Assembly (NCBI GenBank): GCA_002403995.1
Contig: DHIV01000037.1
Span: 7,884-24,098 of the forward strand
Reading direction: 5' to 3'
Source: Gallionella sp. UBA4737
GTDB taxonomy: Bacteria > Pseudomonadota > Gammaproteobacteria > Burkholderiales > Gallionellaceae
Length of the DNA stretch: 16,215 nucleotides
Shown here: positions 14,191 through 16,215 of the stretch, in pieces
How positions within the stretch are numbered: the stretch's first letter is position 1
How the letters are laid out: every line of letters begins with the position of its first letter
Made by a program: the position numbers and the translations under genes
The notes under the pieces: model-generated
The model's input: the letters and a program-made list of their open reading frames with translations, nothing else
Database searches by the model: none
Told to the model about the DNA's origin: nothing

Positions 14191-14318
14191 TTATTGAGCT
14201 TTACATAATTCATGACTGTTAAGTGATTTACCGTAGGGCGGGTTTTGCCCGCCGTGTCGGGCGTAGCCCGACCTACGAGATGCGGAGACTCTGTCTTCAA
14301 ATATATAATCCTCAATAA
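14191..14318. repeat. 128-bp MITE-like repeat, copy 2
   Basis: It has the same length and layout as copy 1 at 8126-8253. It begins TTATTGAGCTTTACATAATT and ends CTCAATAA, with 20 of 26 outer bases inverted. The core GTAGG (14233) to CCTAC (14276) encloses hairpins GGCGGG-tttt-GCCCGCC and TCGGGC-gta-GCCCGA, more regular than in copy 1. It lies between the pssA stop and the lipoprotein start, where the lipoprotein promoter would be expected. Confidence 0.8.
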
Positions 14319-14323
14319 TTGAA

Positions 14324-14337
14324 GCTGACCTCTTTAG
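14324..14337 (+). repeat. Remnant right end of the ~90-bp element
   Basis: GCTGACCTCTTTAG matches the terminal bases of the element's right end, five bases after MITE copy 2 and 38 bases past the pssA stop. It is short, so a chance match cannot be excluded, but its position beside another repeat and just 3' of a gene fits the family. Confidence 0.4.
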
Positions 14338-14375
14338 CTGTTTTTATTCTGATCTCGTATGGGCATGGCGGCAGC

Positions 14376-14999
14376 TCAGAGCTTTGGAAACCGTATGCGA
14401 CTGACCATAAGTGAGCCGGAAACCGCGAACAACAGTACCAGCGGATGAAGCGTGAAGCCGGCCAACTCGACCTTGCCGAACCAGAGGGACTCGCCCAATG
14501 CGCCCTGTGAGGCGGCCGCGAACATCAACACGACCAGCAGCAGAGATGTCGGGATGGGAGTTCCCTCGAAGTACTTCACCTTATCTCCACCCTCGGACAT
14601 CACCTCGGTCGTAATGTTATAGCGCGCCAGGCGCGATACACCGCATGCAACAAAATAGGCCAGGACAATACGGTCGTAAAAGCCCTGCATGCCGCAACCG
14701 TATGCAATCACGGCCGGGGCCACGCCGAAAGAAATGACATCGGCGAGTGAGTCGAGCTCACGGCCCATTGCAGAAGTCTGCTGCCGCCACCGGGCGATCC
14801 GCCCGTCCAGGACATCGAAGATCAAAGCGGCAACGATCAGCCCGCACGCAAAGTAGACGTGCCTGACATCGGTCGTTTGCAAATATGTCAGCATGGAAAA
14901 CAATGCCCCCGTGCCGCAGACCGCGTTTGCCAGTGTGAACCAGTCGGCAAGATGGAACTCGCGGATCATGGAGAAAGGCTTTTGCAGTTTATGTGTCAT
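14376..14999 (-). CDS. pssA: CDP-diacylglycerol-serine O-phosphatidyltransferase
   Basis: A 207-residue integral membrane CDP-alcohol phosphatidyltransferase. The family motif is complete: Asp62, Asp65-Gly66, Ala69-Arg70, Gly79, Asp83 and Asp87 in DVLDGRIAR...GRELDSLAD. The following SFGVAPA and CGVSRLARYN, and the FEGTPIP segment, are typical of the PssA (class II, Bacillus-like) branch. It makes phosphatidylserine from CDP-diacylglycerol and serine, the precursor of phosphatidylethanolamine. The ATG at 14999 follows a G-rich stretch (TGGGGG); an internal ATG at 14969 has no Shine-Dalgarno. No psd gene is adjacent. The serine specificity is from family resemblance. Confidence 0.88.
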   Translation of the reverse strand: MTHKLQKPFSMIREFHLADWFTLANAVCGTGALFSMLTYLQTTDVRHVYFACGLIVAALIFDVLDGRIARWRQQTSAMGRELDSLADVISFGVAPAVIAYGCGMQGFYDRIVLAYFVACGVSRLARYNITTEVMSEGGDKVKYFEGTPIPTSLLLVVLMFAAASQGALGESLWFGKVELAGFTLHPLVLLFAVSGSLMVSRIRFPKL

Positions 15000-15077
15000 C
15001 AGGGCCCCCAGGTTTTATCTGGACACATTGTACTCATATCACCGCTAATAGAACTGGCAATCGAGCGGCGGCTATTC

Positions 15078-15164
15078 AGTGTTAAAGGGGTCAGCAGTGT
15101 TAAAGGGGTCAGCATCGGAATTGTTTTTGGGACTTTTTAGTGTTAAAGGGGTCAGCATCGGAAT
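15078..15164 (+). repeat. Three truncated left ends of the ~90-bp element in tandem
   Basis: Starts at 15078, 15096 and 15139 each read AGTGTTAAAGGGGTCAGC. The first copy breaks off after 18 bases, the second after 43 (at GGGACTTTTT) and the third after 26 (at GCATCGGAAT). Each is directly followed by the next AGTGTTAAA. The full copy D begins at once at 15165. Confidence 0.8.
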
Positions 15165-15254
15165 AGTGTTAAAGGGTCCAGCATCGGAATTATTTTTGGG
15201 ACTTTTTCATTTCGCGGTCACCCCTGGATAATTATTTGATGCTGCCCCTTTAGT
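15165..15254 (+). repeat. ~90-bp terminal-inverted-repeat element, copy D (complete)
   Basis: A full-length copy from AGTGTTAAAGGGTCCAGCATCGG to GATGCTGCCCCTTTAGT. The core GGGACTTTTTCATTTCGCGGTCACCC agrees with copies A and C. It ends six bases from the stop codon of the outer-membrane protein gene. Confidence 0.82.
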
Positions 15255-15260
15255 TCTGCT

Positions 15261-15872
15261 TTAATAATAGAAACGTCCGCCGAAACCTATTGTTTGAGTG
15301 TTATAAGATGAACCGGTATCAGGGCTATTTGAATCAGAACCTATGTCGGCAAACAATTCCACTTGCGGCGTAACCTTGAACCCGAGTTGCGCCTGGATTC
15401 CATTGCTTGTAGTAGTAAACGAATTGCTGGACACACTGGTATGAACAGCCGATAAGATGCCTTCCAGTTGTGGCGTGAGTTCCGCGCGCAAGCCGACACC
15501 GATATCATAACCATTCGAGCTATACGATGAGCCTGCAAAGCTGGATGTTCCTTGAATCAGGTGGCCTGCGACGATCAGATCAACATTGTTTTGTAGCGGC
15601 GTATGGTATCCCGCGCCAATTTCAAATGCGTTGCCAGTAATGTCGCCGGAAGCTGTACCGGAAGGCTGGCTGCCGGTTGCAAAAGCTCCATCCAGGTAAA
15701 TGTTTTTTGTGATTCCATATGAAGCACCGAAAACATATTCGGTAGCATCTGCCCAGCCGCTTTGGCTCGTTTGGGCATAGCTGACTTCTATTGCATTGTA
15801 GTTAAGCTCGGCCGAAGCGATTGCTGGAATTAACAGTCCCGTAAGCGTTGTTGCGATGAGTATTCTTTTCAT
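15261..15872 (-). CDS. Outer-membrane beta-barrel protein, porin-like
   Basis: A 203-residue protein with a standard signal peptide (MKRILIATTLTGLLIPAIASA, then ELNYN). The rest is alternating strands with aromatic ends (AIEVSYAQTS, EYVFGASYGITKNIYLDGAFA, AFEIGAGYHTPL, VDLIVAGHLIQG, YDIGVGLRAEL, IQAQLGFKVTPQVELFADIG) and Ser/Gly/Thr-rich loops. It finishes TIGFGGRFYY, with the C-terminal aromatic needed for BAM assembly. The strands suggest about eight, an OmpA/OmpW-size barrel. No binding domain is seen. AAGGGGG lies before the ATG. The function (small pore, adhesin or structural) cannot be told. Confidence 0.8.
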   Translation of the reverse strand: MKRILIATTLTGLLIPAIASAELNYNAIEVSYAQTSQSGWADATEYVFGASYGITKNIYLDGAFATGSQPSGTASGDITGNAFEIGAGYHTPLQNNVDLIVAGHLIQGTSSFAGSSYSSNGYDIGVGLRAELTPQLEGILSAVHTSVSSNSFTTTSNGIQAQLGFKVTPQVELFADIGSDSNSPDTGSSYNTQTIGFGGRFYY

Positions 15873-16215
15873 GATTCCCCCTTGTTAAGATTTATGTAAC
15901 TAAAAACGCCCCTCTTGTTATGTCCGTGGATCAAAGGTGGCAGGGTGACAATAGCACCAAATAACTGACGGCGGGTTGCAATTTTATTGGACTGATTTGC
16001 TCAACAAACCCAGAACCAATATTTAATTTTCAACATTCGCTCTTGGCGCTGAGCAGGCGGTCTTCAACGTGAATTCGATGCGCCATTTGCGGGCAAAGGC
16101 GGTTGTGGAAAGTAGATCAAGGCGCGTTGGAACGCGCAGTTTTGCTGAAGCGCAAAGGTTCACTGCAGTGTTGAACGGCATCAACGACACCATTGTTCTT
16201 CACAAGGTATACCAT
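15873..16215. other. Right-edge stretch without a confident gene
   Basis: The first ~150 bases are AT-rich and would hold the promoter of the outer-membrane protein gene. From 16027 a plus-strand frame stays open to the window edge (63 codons, with an ATG at 16078 giving MRHLRAKAVVESRS...). It has no visible Shine-Dalgarno and I do not recognise its product, so it may be a chance frame or the start of a gene continuing outside. No RNA gene or repeat was seen here. Confidence 0.4.

Noticed and set aside
11093..15254. Integron-like cassette array, since genes alternate with repeats on one strand
   Set aside because: The repeats have long terminal inverted ends and a conserved core, not attC sites (no paired GTTRRRY cores), and orientation varies (copy B is inverted).
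15078..15254. CRISPR array
   Set aside because: The repeated AGTGTTAAAGGGGTCAGC units are unevenly spaced and the intervening bases are continuations of the same element, not unique spacers. No cas genes are present.

Overview
The window looks like a chromosomal segment of a betaproteobacterium, most likely an autotrophic or sulfur/iron-associated lineage such as Gallionellales or Nitrosomonadales. This placement rests on remembered protein resemblance and gene content (NorD/CbbO-like VWA protein, DsrE and rhodanese sulfur genes, REP/MITE-type repeats), not on a marker gene. No rRNA, tRNA, CRISPR array or transposase gene was seen. Seventeen protein genes are supported, plus one doubtful open frame at the right edge.

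Left part (1-4350): a Sad/YneI-type aldehyde dehydrogenase overlaps by one base a secreted aromatic- and Gln-rich protein. Next come a YibF-like glutathione S-transferase and a small membrane-anchored protein, all on the minus strand. A plus-strand secreted protein of unknown function follows.

Sulfur block (4403-8074): this is the most coherent unit. A minus-strand operon runs dsrE-like, then an ETHE1/persulfide-dioxygenase-like metallo-hydrolase, then an MFS transporter, then a periplasmic rhodanese. The genes are tightly packed, with a Shine-Dalgarno overlapping a stop, an ATGA overlap and a 12-base gap. Divergent to it is an ArsR regulator fused to a rhodanese domain. The intergenic space has a near-palindrome covering the -10 box of a strong TTGACA-18-TCTAAT promoter for the operon, and the regulator's own candidate promoter faces the other way. 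I infer a reactive-sulfur (persulfide/sulfane sulfur) sensing and detoxification switch in which the regulator's own rhodanese cysteine may be the sensor.

Middle (8075-10934): a 128-bp MITE-like repeat is followed by a solitary NorD/CbbO-type VWA protein with no AAA+ partner in the window. It converges on a COG4705-type membrane protein built of four repeats.

Repeat-rich right part (11090-15260): minus-strand genes are separated by about 90-bp terminal-inverted-repeat elements (ends AGTRTTAAAGGGG...CCTTTAGT). The genes are a hotdog thioesterase, a tiny two-helix pore-like membrane protein, an amidase and M23 endopeptidase pair (ATGA overlap), a small lipoprotein and phosphatidylserine synthase. 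A second 128-bp MITE lies between the lipoprotein and pssA. A pile of three truncated left ends in front of one full element lies beside an outer-membrane beta-barrel gene. The last ~340 bases hold no confident gene.
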